From assembly GCF_001189235.2 (NCBI RefSeq), contig NZ_LFIP02000004.1:558001-622000 (forward strand): 64,000 nt of DNA, read 5' to 3'. The DNA comes from Bradyrhizobium embrapense (GTDB taxonomy: Bacteria; Pseudomonadota; Alphaproteobacteria; Rhizobiales; Xanthobacteraceae). The position numbers and the translations under genes were made by a program. Below the pieces are notes generated by a model, which saw only the letters and a list, made by a program, of their open reading frames with translations, did no database searches and was not told the DNA's origin. This document shows positions 48,590-57,387 of the stretch, in pieces; positions within the stretch are counted from its first letter, which is position 1; each line of letters starts with the position of its first letter.

Positions 48590-48624
48590 GTGTCGTCTCT
48601 GCGAAAGTTTCGCAGGGACGACAC
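48590..48624. repeat. 35-base hairpin with 17-base arms
   Basis: GTGTCGTCTCTGCGAAA, one spacer base, then TTTCGCAGGGACGACAC: 16 Watson-Crick pairs and one G-T pair. It lies just past the 48637-49017 gene in that gene's direction, so it may be a terminator stem, but there is no T-tract on either side. Confidence 0.55.
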
Positions 48625-48636
48625 TGAACGTGATCG

Positions 48637-49017
48637 TCACCTGAGGTGATACTTCCTGCCGTTGGTGTTCGGGTCGGAATTGTCGCTTGTCGAGAACATC
48701 AAGGCCAGACCGAAATAGCCCCAACGACCCCGGTAAATTCCAAACCGGCCGGCGCCCGTGTCGATGATCTCTTGCTCGGTGCTGTTCGCCGGGCCGAGCA
48801 GCCTGTCGTCTTCGTAAAGTCGGGCTGTCTTGATATCGCCATCCACGTATATGACGGGAACGAGAAACGCGTGCCCCTGAAAAAAGTGAAAGGTGCCGCG
48901 CAACAGTTGTCTGTCGATCGGGCTCGGTGGAATCAGAGAAAGCAATGCACTCGACGCGAGGGCAAACAGCGTTGATCCGATCACGATGCGCGTATTGGCG
49001 TATATCTTCAACGGCAT
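48637..49017 (-). CDS. hypothetical protein with signal-like N terminus
   Basis: 126 residues from ATG 49015-49017, which has GGAG just upstream; a GTG at 49041 would add eight residues. One hydrophobic N-terminal helix (IVIGSTLFALASSALLSLI) then a soluble domain with FHFFQGHAFLVPVIYVDGD. No family recognised. Confidence 0.6.
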   Translation of the reverse strand: MPLKIYANTRIVIGSTLFALASSALLSLIPPSPIDRQLLRGTFHFFQGHAFLVPVIYVDGDIKTARLYEDDRLLGPANSTEQEIIDTGAGRFGIYRGRWGYFGLALMFSTSDNSDPNTNGRKYHLR

Positions 49018-49244
49018 TTTCTCCAGGCGCTTACTTGCCACGTGCCTCTGTAGCGCGCGACTTCATCGCATACAACCGATGGACGTCCGCCACCGCCGTC
49101 GCGGCCGATGCGGAACCCGGTTCGACGGGCCGTATGGGCATGAAGGGCGTGGCCGGCGTATCCGAAGTGAGGAACGCCCGCCAGGCACCGGCGTTTTCCA
49201 TCTATCTGGCGAGCCGGGCATGAGCCGCCCGCCCAAGGATCGAG

Positions 49245-49472
49245 ATGCCTTACGCACTGTTCGATCATGACAAACAAATCGACCAGGCCTTTCCGACCGA
49301 AAAGCAGGCCTGGGAACACGCACTGATCTCCGGGCTGATCTTCGATGTTCCGGTCGCGGACGAGGCGCCGGGTCAGGTGATTCCGGCCGGCTATCACATG
49401 AAACAGATTCCCGGCGACGGTGAAGTCTGCGAGCCGGCGCCCGAGTGGAAATTGCCGAACGAAATTTCGTGA
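49245..49472 (+). CDS. small conserved hypothetical protein
   Basis: 75 residues: MPYALFDHDKQIDQAFPTEK start, acidic/neutral, with a C-terminal VCEPAPEWKLP. Resembles small rhizobial proteins of unknown role. ATG 49245. Confidence 0.55.
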   Translation: MPYALFDHDKQIDQAFPTEKQAWEHALISGLIFDVPVADEAPGQVIPAGYHMKQIPGDGEVCEPAPEWKLPNEIS

Positions 49473-49557
49473 TCGGTCCGCGGCAGGGACAACGGTTGCG
49501 ATCGCGGTGTTGCGCGATACGTAACGCCGGACCAAACAAACAATTCAGGATGAGCGC

Positions 49558-49743
49558 ATGGTCGACACCGGCAAGTATTTTCACGTTCGCTGCGTCGACA
49601 ACACGTTGCAGCGGGACACGCTCTCGCTTGGTCGCATCTATGAGGTGACACGGGATATCGAACGTGACGGCTATTACGAGCTCGGCGGATTGGGCCGCTT
49701 CAGCCGATCCAGATTCGAGGTTGTGGAGCCGAATGACGACTAG
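49558..49743 (+). CDS. small conserved hypothetical protein
   Basis: 61 residues, beta-rich pattern: GKYFHVRCVDNT, SLGRIYEVTRDIERDGYYEL, RFSRSRFEVV. It looks like a compact SH3-like barrel. ATG 49558 follows AGGATGAGC. Function unknown. Confidence 0.55.
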   Translation: MVDTGKYFHVRCVDNTLQRDTLSLGRIYEVTRDIERDGYYELGGLGRFSRSRFEVVEPNDD

Positions 49744-49789
49744 GTCGAAGTCCGGCCGACGTCTCAATCAAAATCGACAGGAGAGCGCG

Positions 49790-50092
49790 ATGCCCAGAGG
49801 CGACAAGTCAAGCTACACCGACAAGCAGAAGCGGCAGGCCGAGCACATCGAGGAAGGCTATGAAAAGCGCGGCGTACCGGACCGCGAGGCCGAGCGGCGC
49901 GCGTGGGCTACCGTCAACAAGGAGACCCACGGGGGCAAGAAGAGCGGCTCCGGCCGCGGCACGCGCGAAGATCACTCGCCGTCGCGCAAGGGCGGCAAGC
50001 TCGGAGGCAAGGCGGCCGCTAAACGTCCGGCGGCGGCGCGATCGCGCTCGGCCAAGAAGGCCGCGCGGACGCGCAGGCGGCGGGCGGCCTGA
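49790..50092 (+). CDS. basic Lys/Arg-rich protein of the so-called plasmid-stabilisation type
   Basis: 100 residues. Conserved N half (YTDKQKRQAEHIEEGYEKRG, then DREAERRAWATVNKETHGG) and a strongly basic C-terminal tail rich in Lys, Ala and Arg. Homologues are often named plasmid stabilization protein without evidence. DNA binding by the tail is plausible. ATG 49790 has AGGAGAG seven bases upstream. Confidence 0.7.
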   Translation: MPRGDKSSYTDKQKRQAEHIEEGYEKRGVPDREAERRAWATVNKETHGGKKSGSGRGTREDHSPSRKGGKLGGKAAAKRPAAARSRSAKKAARTRRRRAA

Positions 50093-50260
50093 TCCGCACC
50101 GGCATCACCTCCCCAGCGGGAAGGCAGTACCGGGCATTGGAGGCGTCACCTCGCAAATGCGTGATTGGGCGCCGCCACCGGTTGCCTTCATTTGGGCACC
50201 TATCGGGAACACGCTTGCCCGGCAAGAAACAAAGGCGGCCGCCGCAGGGGGTGCCTCCAA

Positions 50261-50389
50261 TTGACCTATCGGTCCCACAGCAGCTGGCAGGACGTCGATC
50301 TGCGCAATCTCGTCCGGGTCATATCGGCCTGCACGCTCGGACTATGGGCGTTTGCGGCCGGTCTCCTGATCGGGACCTTCCTGCTTTGA
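50261..50389 (+). CDS. possible 42-residue membrane peptide
   Basis: TTG start at 50261 is a guess. Product has a polar N half and one membrane helix (VISACTLGLWAFAAGLLIG). Weak support; no clear ribosome site. Confidence 0.3.
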   Translation: MTYRSHSSWQDVDLRNLVRVISACTLGLWAFAAGLLIGTFLL

Positions 50390-50438
50390 TGTTTGCCTTT
50401 GCTTTGATGTTTGCATAGGCGGACACACGCCGCCGGTC

Positions 50439-50558
50439 CTAGCCGCTCAGGTGATGTGCGGCGGCGAACAGGACGAGCGCGCTCAGCACCAAGGCTGACG
50501 TCGCGCCGACGACGCTGCGCGCAAGTTCAGCCTTCGATAGATTGGACCTGGTTGCCAT
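50439..50558 (-). CDS. 39-residue single-helix membrane protein
   Basis: MATRSNLSKAELARSVVGAT, then one helix (SALVLSALVLFAAAHHL) to the C terminus. ATG 50556-50558 has a strong AGGAG six bases upstream, so it is very likely translated. Divergent from the antiporter gene. Confidence 0.55.
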   Translation of the reverse strand: MATRSNLSKAELARSVVGATSALVLSALVLFAAAHHLSG

Positions 50559-50786
50559 CACAAACTCCTGTGCGTGCGAGCTGAGGCCGGTCCGCTGTGG
50601 CGGTGCGGCCCGCTCTCGCTCCTGGGACCACCGTCGCATCATGAGGATGAACGCATCATGAGCAAAACGAATGGCCGGTGTCCCGGTTCCAAATTCTGAC
50701 CGTGGTGGATCGCTTTCGGAACGGGGGCGTTGACCGCATGCGGCAAACGGGCAAAGCCGCGCTGGAATTTGGCAATCGGAGACGCA

Positions 50787-53051
50787 ATGGCGATCCGCTG
50801 GGGGCGGCTTCAACCGACGATCTGGGCGGTCATGTTCCTGGTTGCGACCGCCACGGCGGCCGGCGCCGAAAGCGATAGAGCGAGCAAGCCCTCCGAGTTC
50901 ATGATGCTCGTCCAGATCGCACTCCTGATCGCGGTCGGCCGCGGCCTCGGCGAACTGATGCAGCGGATCGGCCAACCCTCCGTGATCGGCGAACTGCTTG
51001 GCGGCCTGCTGCTCGGCCCGTCGCTGTTCGGCTGGCTGTGGCCGTCTGCGCACGACGTCGTCTTTCCGCCGTCTGGCGAGCAGAAGGCGCTGCTCGACGG
51101 CATCGCGCAGTTCGGCATCCTGCTGCTGTTGCTGCTGACGGGCATGGAGACCGACCTCAGGCTGGTGCGCAAGGTCGGCCGCGCTGCCATGACGATCTCG
51201 GTCGCGGGCATCGCGGTGCCGTTCGTCTGCGGCTTTGCACTCGGCGAATTCCTGCCCCAGAGCCTGTTGCCGCACCCCGAACAGCGGCTGATTGCATCCC
51301 TGTTCCTCGGCACCGCGCTGTCGATCTCGTCGGTGAAGATCGTCGCCGTCGTGGTGCGCGAGATGAATTTCATGCGCCGCAATGCCGGCCAGATCATCGT
51401 CGCCTCCGCGATCATCGATGACACTATCGGCTGGATCATCATCGCTGTCATCGTCAGCCTCGCCTCGCGCGGCACCCTCGATCTGCTTTCGGTCACGCAG
51501 GCGCTGTTCGGGACGCTGGCCTTCCTCGCGGTCAGTTTCACGGTCGGCCGCCGGTTGGTGTTCCGGCTGATCCGCTGGGCCAACGACAATCTGGTGAGTT
51601 CGGCGGCGGTCATCACGGTGATCCTGCTCCTGATGAGCGTGATGGCGATGATCACACATCTGATCGGCGTCCACACCGTGCTCGGCGCCTTCATCGCCGG
51701 CGTGCTGGTCGGGGAATCCCCCATCCTGACCCGACAGATCGACGAGCGGCTGCGCGGGCTGATCTCCAGCCTGTTCATGCCGGTATTTTTCGGGCTTGCC
51801 GGCCTCAGCGCCGACCTCACCGTGCTGAAGGATCCGGCGGTGCTGGGGCTCACCGCCGCGCTGGTCCTGATCGCGAGCATCGGCAAGTTCGGCGGCGCTT
51901 TTGTCGGCGGCGCGCTGGGCGGGCTGACACGGCAGGAGTCCTATGCGCTGGCGAGCGGCATGAACGCGCGCGGCTCGACCGAGGTGATCATCGCCACCAT
52001 CGGCCTCTCGATGGGTGTGCTGAGCCCGACCATGTTCTCGATGATCGTGACGATGGCGATCCTGACCACGATGGCGATGCCGCCGATGCTGCGCAGCGCG
52101 CTGGCGCGGCTGCCGCTCGGCAGGGTGGAAAAGGAGCGGCTTGAGCGCGAGGAGATCGAGCAGCGCGGCTTCGTCGCCAATCTCGAGCGGTTGCTGCTCG
52201 CGGTCGACGAGAGCAGCAACGCGAAATTCGCGGCCCATCTCGCCGGCCTGCTCGCCGGCGGCCGCGGCCTGCCGATCACGGTGCTGCATGTCAGCGCCAA
52301 CGCCAAGCTGCACGAGCAGAACCGCGCCGATCAGGAGCGCCGCGAGGCTGCGGTGATCAACGCGGCCAAAGCCAGTGCCGAGGCCGACGCCGACGGCGGC
52401 GGCAATGTCGACATCATCAGCCGCATCAGCGAAAAGACCCCGCCGGAAGCGATCGCGGAGGAAGCCAGGAAGGGTTTTGACCTGCTCGTGATCGGCATGA
52501 AGGAGGTCGCGGGCCCCGACGGCGGCTTCGACCGCCGGATCGACGACCTCACCTCTGGCTTCGACGGCCCGCTAGCAATCGCAGCCGCCAAAGGCGTGCA
52601 CGAGAGCGAGCCGACCGCGAATGCGTGGAAGATCCTGGTGCCCGTGTCAGGCAGCAATGTCTCGCGACGCGGCGCCGAGGTCGCGATCGCGCTGGCGCGG
52701 CTCTCCAGAGAACCGCTGCAGGTGGTCTATGTCTCGACCACACGCGACAAGGGCGCCCGCCGCACCAGCCCGAGCATGTCGCTGGCGCCTGAAGAAGCGA
52801 TCCTGAAGGAGGTCGCCGCGACCGCGGCGCGCTATGACATCAATGTCACCACACGGCTGCGCGCCAATACCGCGCCCGAGGTTGCGATCCTGCAGGAGAT
52901 CGCGGCAAGCCGGGCCGACCTCGTCGTCATCGGCGTCGACCGCATCCAGGGCGACAGGTTGAATTTCGGCAGCGTCGCAGCCACCGTGCTCGGCAAGTCG
53001 AAGGCGTCAGTGCTGCTGGTGTCGGATGGCGTCGTCAGGACCAAGGACTGA
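50787..53051 (+). CDS. cation/proton antiporter with universal-stress-protein domains
   Basis: 754 residues. Residues about 35-420 form a CPA2-type exchanger of about twelve helices (IGQPSVIGELLGGLLLGPSL; SIIDDTIGW-like VASAIIDDTIGW; MNARGSTEVI). The C-terminal 300 residues hold two USP-like domains (LERLLLAVDESSNAKFAAHL; WKILVPVSGSNVSRRGAEVA), each ending in an LLVIG- or LVVIGVDR-type motif. No TrkA/RCK domain. Start ATG 50787 with GGAGA before it. Probably K+ or Na+ for H+ exchange gated by nucleotide binding. Confidence 0.85.
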   Translation: MAIRWGRLQPTIWAVMFLVATATAAGAESDRASKPSEFMMLVQIALLIAVGRGLGELMQRIGQPSVIGELLGGLLLGPSLFGWLWPSAHDVVFPPSGEQKALLDGIAQFGILLLLLLTGMETDLRLVRKVGRAAMTISVAGIAVPFVCGFALGEFLPQSLLPHPEQRLIASLFLGTALSISSVKIVAVVVREMNFMRRNAGQIIVASAIIDDTIGWIIIAVIVSLASRGTLDLLSVTQALFGTLAFLAVSFTVGRRLVFRLIRWANDNLVSSAAVITVILLLMSVMAMITHLIGVHTVLGAFIAGVLVGESPILTRQIDERLRGLISSLFMPVFFGLAGLSADLTVLKDPAVLGLTAALVLIASIGKFGGAFVGGALGGLTRQESYALASGMNARGSTEVIIATIGLSMGVLSPTMFSMIVTMAILTTMAMPPMLRSALARLPLGRVEKERLEREEIEQRGFVANLERLLLAVDESSNAKFAAHLAGLLAGGRGLPITVLHVSANAKLHEQNRADQERREAAVINAAKASAEADADGGGNVDIISRISEKTPPEAIAEEARKGFDLLVIGMKEVAGPDGGFDRRIDDLTSGFDGPLAIAAAKGVHESEPTANAWKILVPVSGSNVSRRGAEVAIALARLSREPLQVVYVSTTRDKGARRTSPSMSLAPEEAILKEVAATAARYDINVTTRLRANTAPEVAILQEIAASRADLVVIGVDRIQGDRLNFGSVAATVLGKSKASVLLVSDGVVRTKD

Positions 53052-53098
53052 AAACCAAGACCTGACGAACAAGGTCCGGAGCGCGCGAGCGCCCGCGC

Positions 53099-53545
53099 CT
53101 ACCACTCTTCCGGGCAGGGATCGACGATCTTCCAGAGATCGACGCCGTTCTTGATCTTCTTCATCTCGGTGGTGAGCCCGCCATTGCGGCGGATCCAGTC
53201 CTTCACCGTATCGGGATAGTAGGACATCAGGTCGGAAGTGCCCTCGAGGCTGGTGACCTTGATGCCGAAGGTGAAGGCCTTGTCGTAATAGGCCTGGTGG
53301 AAACCGATGCTGGCCTTCGGCGTCACGCAGATCTTGTTCAGCGGCACGATGCCGAACACCAGCGTGCAGGCCGAATTGCAGATGCCGTCGATCACGACCC
53401 GCTCGCGGCGGTCGCGGATTTGTTTGTACTTGGCCTTGTACTCCTCGACATAGCCGCCATGGTCGCGCGTGATGTGCAGAACGGCTCGCGCTGGCGTGAC
53501 CGCCAGAACCGAGAGCAGCAAAGCGACAAGGGGCGTGATGCGCAT
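53099..53545 (-). CDS. exported ClpP-fold-like hypothetical protein
   Basis: 148 residues with signal peptide (to about TPARA). Core IDGICNSACTLVFGIVP and ASIGFHQAYYD recall the serine-containing turn and His region of ClpP/crotonase-like proteins, and C-terminal CPEEW. Proteolytic activity is unproven. Well conserved in Bradyrhizobiaceae as I recall. Confidence 0.65.
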   Translation of the reverse strand: MRITPLVALLLSVLAVTPARAVLHITRDHGGYVEEYKAKYKQIRDRRERVVIDGICNSACTLVFGIVPLNKICVTPKASIGFHQAYYDKAFTFGIKVTSLEGTSDLMSYYPDTVKDWIRRNGGLTTEMKKIKNGVDLWKIVDPCPEEW

Positions 53546-53768
53546 GGAATCTTCGAAACCGAGGGAAAGACGGCCCGGCCGGACCTGACCGCAAGACTCT
53601 GGCCGGACTGTGTTGGCAATCCGTTAAGCATCCGCAAAAAGGCAAAAATTGGCGCGCTGTGACTGATTTCCCGCAGCTTTTTGGCCGAATTCCGGGTTAA
53701 ATGGAGCGCCAGAGGAGCTTGGACCGGCTGCAGAGGCCGATTCCAGCGAGAATGCCAGGAGCCCGCCA

Positions 53769-54041
53769 ATGACCACGACCAAGCTTTTCGCCGCCCTCGC
53801 CGTGACCGTTTGCCTGGCCACCCCGGCTGCCGCGGCCGACCTCTCGGCCACCCCGCGCCACTACCGGCATTACCACCACGCGCATTGGGGCCTACCCTAT
53901 CACATCAGCTATCTGCACAATTACGGCCCCGGCCTGGCCGCCGGCAGGTTCGCCTATTACGACGGCCCGTCGACCAACAAGTGCTACCAGAGTTCGGCGG
54001 CCTATATCGGCCAGGATCGTCGCCGGCACCCCTGCTTCTGA
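53769..54041 (+). CDS. small secreted His/Tyr-rich protein
   Basis: 90 residues, signal peptide ending near AAAADL, then a His/Tyr-rich segment (RHYRHYHHAHWGLPYHISYL) and two cysteines near the end (NKCYQSS; HPCF) able to form a disulfide. ATG 53769 has GGAG in its upstream. Role unknown. Confidence 0.6.
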   Translation: MTTTKLFAALAVTVCLATPAAAADLSATPRHYRHYHHAHWGLPYHISYLHNYGPGLAAGRFAYYDGPSTNKCYQSSAAYIGQDRRRHPCF

Positions 54042-54126
54042 GCTCAAAGTAAGGCCGGAGGGACGCCCGGACGCCGCGCGGTCCCTGCTGGCCCCGACAG
54101 CCCAAGTCTGATAATCGACCCGCAAC

Positions 54127-54203
54127 GCGCTCGTAGCTCAGCTGGATAGAGCATCGGATTTCGATTCCGAGGGTCGGGAGTTCGAATCTCTCCGAGCGCG
54201 CCA
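54127..54203 (+). tRNA. tRNA-Arg (TCG)
   Basis: 77 bases with encoded CCA. Acceptor GCGCTCG/CGAGCGC, D-arm GCTCAGCTGGATAGAGC, anticodon stem TCGGA/TCCGA around TTTCGAT, T-arm GGGAGTTCGAATCTCTC. Its 3' end faces a gene-poor stretch carrying an integrase remnant. Confidence 0.95.
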
Positions 54204-54781
54204 TCGTTTTCATCGATCGTACAATGGCTTAGGACGGACCGATTTCGATCGGGATGATCGTTTCGTGTTCCGAGCTCAACGCGCCGCCAACAAAATCGAG
54301 ACATTACCAACCGCTTCAAATCACTCCGCGTAACAGGGCGGTTTGGCGTTTGTTTTGAATCCGATGTGCACAATGAGGAACGACCCCGACGCGGACGGCG
54401 CGCCGAGGTCGCCATTCTGTCAACTCCCGACCGGGTGGGGGGTGTAAGGGCCGGGAGCCGACAGACTACCTCTGATACCGCCGCTCGTTCCGCCCCTTAG
54501 CAACGCCATTAAGGGTTACTCCCGCTCACCCTGCCGGAAAACGATATCCATTCGCCGCCGGTCGAAGGCGAGCCGAGGAGGCTGTTAGCAAATCAGCAAG
54601 GAGGTCGGCGCAGGCTTCTCAGAGGGACGGGACCGGTTTGGGGAACGTCTTACGGTCTCCGTTTCGGAGGAGCTGGCGTACAGGCCCTGGCGCCGGCTCC
54701 TCTTTCTTAAAATCAGTTCTATGCACCGCAACAGTCACGAGGCGAGGCAATCAAACTTCGCGAAGGGCGCTTCGGGCTAGT
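54204..54781. other. gene-free stretch after tRNA-Arg
   Basis: 578 bases with no believable gene. It contains a GC-rich loop structure CTCCCG...CGGGAG at about 54424-54457 and a terminator-like hairpin near its right end. A small RNA is possible. No repeat of the tRNA 3' end was found. Confidence 0.5.
54669..54708 (+). terminator. terminator-like hairpin, plus strand
   Basis: GGAGCTGGCG and CGCCGGCTCC pair over ten positions (one G-T), twelve-base loop, then TCTTTCTT. No gene ends just before it, so it may mark the 3' end of an untranslated RNA. Confidence 0.5.
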
Positions 54782-54970
54782 TCAAGCAGGCTGAGGGTTC
54801 CAGGTCGCCAGCCTCTGCTTGATCTGCTCGGCCTGCTCCTTCGTCAGTTTCTCAGCCAAACTGTAATCGTTCAATTGGGCCGCCCCCTTCCGTTGTCGAT
54901 CGTAGACCATCCAGTCGGTGCTTCCTTTTCGAACGAGGAACCTTGCCTGTATCGGTGCCGTGCAATTCAT
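54782..54970 (-). CDS. small hypothetical protein
   Basis: 62 residues from ATG 54968-54970, which has GGAG six bases before. Basic, with FLVRKGSTDWMVYDRQRKGA, then SLAEKLTKEQAEQIKQRLA. Looks like small conserved rhizobial proteins of unknown role. A longer upstream extension is not credible. Confidence 0.6.
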   Translation of the reverse strand: MNCTAPIQARFLVRKGSTDWMVYDRQRKGAAQLNDYSLAEKLTKEQAEQIKQRLATWNPQPA

Positions 54971-55751
54971 CGTAGACTCCGTCAGCAATATGAACGACTG
55001 CAATATGTCCTGAAATATAGCACCTGGTTTTCGATACTTCTGTGAACTTGCACACACCTTGCCGAACGCCATAAGTCGATCATTCCACCGATGCCCCCTA
55101 CCCGAAATGCGCTCGAGATCCTGCCCGAGGTTCGCAGCGCAAGTTCGCTGCTGATACGCCGAACCCGATCCGATCAACCCCAATAGAGCATCTGCGGGGT
55201 CAGCAAAGGGTCGGAAACAGTACGGCCCTAAGGCCGCTGCGAAAGCCGAACGGTTTCACGAAATCCGCACCACGCTTCTGCACAAAGACCAGCGTCCGAT
55301 CAACGTCGTGCGGCGCGTCGTCATCATCGCCGTCGAATTGGACTATTATCTCGCGCCGCGCAGCCCGACATGAGGCTTTCCGCCTCGCTCCAATCGTCAT
55401 CGGCGCAGGCTCGTGAAAATATATTCAACTCGCAGATCACCCACTGCATCAAACATGGTTCCGCGGGTCGCGGGCGACAGGTCACAGAAGTGTGTCGCGC
55501 TCGCAACGTCACAACAGTTCCCTGTGTGGATAGGCGTGTTTGGACTTCACTGCGTAGCGCATTTGCCCTCTACTCATATCGGACCTTCGGCGGCGATTTT
55601 ATTGCCAAGACGTTCAATTGAAATCCGGGTCCAGGAGGCCGCTGTTCAGCGGCCGGCGGCCTCTTTCGTTATTTGAAATTCATCGATTTGCAATGACATC
55701 TTCCGACGTCGAGTTGCGTCAATCGGACTGCCATTAAGTCGTGGGGACAAA
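54971..55751. other. gene-poor stretch
   Basis: 781 bases. A plus-strand segment 55197-55373 has coding character (KAERFHEIRTTLLHKDQRP, then VVRRVVIIAVELDYY) but no start, so it may be the tail of a decayed gene. A terminator-like hairpin follows at 55635-55674. Otherwise nothing recognised. Confidence 0.45.
55635..55674 (+). terminator. terminator-like hairpin, plus strand
   Basis: GAGGCCGC pairs with GCGGCCTC (55635-55642 and 55656-55663), with an alternative inner stem GCCGCTG/CAGCGGC, followed by T-rich TTTCGTTATTT. No gene ends immediately upstream. Confidence 0.5.
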
Positions 55752-55940
55752 ATGATTGAAGAACGCAAACCTTACGTGGCATTTGGCGTAGATCCGGCCG
55801 GCGTCGCCCGCGCAACGTATGAACTTCGTTGCAGTGACGACGAAGAGGCAAAGCGCCGAGCTGAGAGTTTTTTGGACGAGCACGAATTCGTCGAGCTGTG
55901 GATCGACTACAAAAGGATCGCTCGCCTGCAGCGAAGCTAG
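55752..55940 (+). CDS. small hypothetical protein
   Basis: 62 residues: EERKPYVAFGVDPAGVARAT, then an acidic/basic helix (SDDEEAKRRAESFLDEHEF) and ELWIDYKRIARL. A compact alpha/beta pattern shared by small rhizobial proteins. ATG 55752 follows GTGGGGAC. Confidence 0.6.
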   Translation: MIEERKPYVAFGVDPAGVARATYELRCSDDEEAKRRAESFLDEHEFVELWIDYKRIARLQRS

Positions 55941-56059
55941 CACTATGACAACGCCGCACGGAGACCGTCAGCGTCCGACTGTCGTGCTCGCTTCAGCATG
56001 GCGACCTTTCTCGCCCTCTCGAGAAGCTGCTTGCCCGTTCGCGAATTCAACGGTTGAAG

Positions 56060-56425
56060 TCACCGGCCGGACTGGTTGCGCAGAACGAGCAGCATTAGTA
56101 GCTGGCCCGCTCCGATTCCGGCGAGGCCTCCCGCGACCTTGAAGATTGCGTCGGCCAGGTGGCCGTGCCGGTCAGGGGTCAGCAACTGCATTGCTTCGAG
56201 CGTGAACGCACTGAAAACGACCAAGAGCACGACCAGCGTAGCGCGCCGGGGATAGCCTACCATAAAGGCCAATGCCATCACCGCGAACGCGGCGAAATGC
56301 TCGACGTGCGGATCAGCAACAAACGAGGGCCGGTCCCGGATCGGAGACAGCGTGGCAAACGCAATAGAGGCCAGCGCTAGCCAGCCAATGACCATTCCGA
56401 ACGCCCTGATCCTTGATGCAAGCAA
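56060..56425 (-). CDS. VanZ-family-like membrane protein
   Basis: 121 residues with about four helices; segments ATLSPIRDRPSF, PHVEHFAAFAVMALAFMVGY and FTLEAMQLLTPDRHGHLADA match the VanZ-like pattern (LSP, then EHFxAF, then ExxQ, then R). The outermost start is TTG at 56425; ATG at 56395 would give 111 residues and is an equal alternative. Confidence 0.65.
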   Translation of the reverse strand: MLASRIRAFGMVIGWLALASIAFATLSPIRDRPSFVADPHVEHFAAFAVMALAFMVGYPRRATLVVLLVVFSAFTLEAMQLLTPDRHGHLADAIFKVAGGLAGIGAGQLLMLLVLRNQSGR

Positions 56426-56656
56426 GCAACGGTTTCCAAGTCGTGGTGCCCTGGATGCACCGTCGCTGAATTAGCCCATCGCGCGCGTGCGCGACAGGCG
56501 GGATCGGCGCGAACCGGGGTGGCCCACAAGGACTAATCCCGATGGTGCCTCTCGTACAGCCGCCGTAAGTCGAAATTCCAACTTCGCGGCGCGCCGCAAG
56601 CGCTACGATGAACAACGAGGGGGCGGCACCTCACCTTGAAAGGCAGCGAGGCCGTT

Positions 56657-56740
56657 ATGGAGCGCTTATACCTGGGCATCACCGTTACCAGCACATACCT
56701 CTTGGTCACGATTGCGCTGATGGCGGCTTTCATGCATTGA
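56657..56740 (+). CDS. possible 27-residue membrane peptide
   Basis: MERLYLGITVTSTYLLVTIA and a few more hydrophobic residues to MH. ATG 56657 has GAGG nine bases before. Single helix; could be a real small protein or chance. Confidence 0.35.
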   Translation: MERLYLGITVTSTYLLVTIALMAAFMH

Positions 56741-56839
56741 CCGGCAGATAGGGCTGGCACGATTGGTATGCGGCGAGCCACAACAACTTTCACCCTCACG
56801 CGCGACTATCGACGAGAGCCAGGATCCCTACTCTCTGGC

Positions 56840-57028
56840 ATGTTCACTCCCCGAAAGCCGATCGAAGTTCCGCCGGAGGTCGCCCGCCAGTTCGCGGCCG
56901 ACATGCAGGCCTACCACTTCGCGCAGGACGACATCCAACGAAACCGGATCACAGTTGGCAGCCGACATGCGCTGCCGCAGCCCACTGCCGGCACCGAGTT
57001 GCGGTTGAGCTCGGTCAGACTTTCTTGA
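56840..57028 (+). CDS. small conserved hypothetical protein
   Basis: 62 residues: FTPRKPIEVPPEVARQFAAD, AYHFAQDDIQRNRI and a C-terminal ELRLSSVRLS. Matches the pattern of a small cytoplasmic protein common in Bradyrhizobium islands. ATG 56840 chosen over 56768 because conservation begins there. Confidence 0.55.
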   Translation: MFTPRKPIEVPPEVARQFAADMQAYHFAQDDIQRNRITVGSRHALPQPTAGTELRLSSVRLS

Positions 57029-57037
57029 GTTGATGCG

Positions 57038-57187
57038 ATGAAAACTGTCTGGATCTACATGGACGCAGCGAAAAAGGTCGGCGACGAGAACCACATCAAG
57101 GTCTTCGCAACAATCGAGGTCGCTGAAGAATGGCTAGAGGAAAACGACCCTGAGGGCGTTGCATTTGAGTACGATGTCCTGGAGTAA
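57038..57187 (+). CDS. 49-residue conserved hypothetical protein
   Basis: Starts MKTVWIYMDAAKKVGDENHI and continues KVFATIEVAEEWLEENDPEG, ending in an acidic tail. This is a recurrent small protein in Bradyrhizobium as I recall. It begins nine bases after the previous gene, so the two form a small operon. Confidence 0.65.
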   Translation: MKTVWIYMDAAKKVGDENHIKVFATIEVAEEWLEENDPEGVAFEYDVLE

Positions 57188-57195
57188 CCATAACA

Positions 57196-57387
57196 ATGGA
57201 CGTTTTGCTGTCATTGCAATTGCCGCATTGGCTCATGATCGCCGGAGCACTGTTAGTGGTCGTCGGCTGCATGGGACTTCTGATCCGCCGCAAGCATCTG
57301 GCGGAGTCTGGGGCGAGCCACACAAAAGAGCCGAGCCCCCTTGCACGTCCCCAAACTGGGGCACCTGCCGATCGAGATCTGGCCTAG
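57196..57387 (+). CDS. small single-helix membrane protein
   Basis: 63 residues, one membrane helix (WLMIAGALLVVVGCMGLLI) then a basic loop and polar tail. ATG 57196 eight bases after the preceding stop, so likely third gene of the same unit. The tail after residue 38 is low in conserved character. Confidence 0.5.
   Translation: MDVLLSLQLPHWLMIAGALLVVVGCMGLLIRRKHLAESGASHTKEPSPLARPQTGAPADRDLA

Noticed and set aside
55324..55621. Short frames on both strands in the gene-poor stretch
   Set aside because: No ribosome sites or conserved pattern, and they overlap each other.
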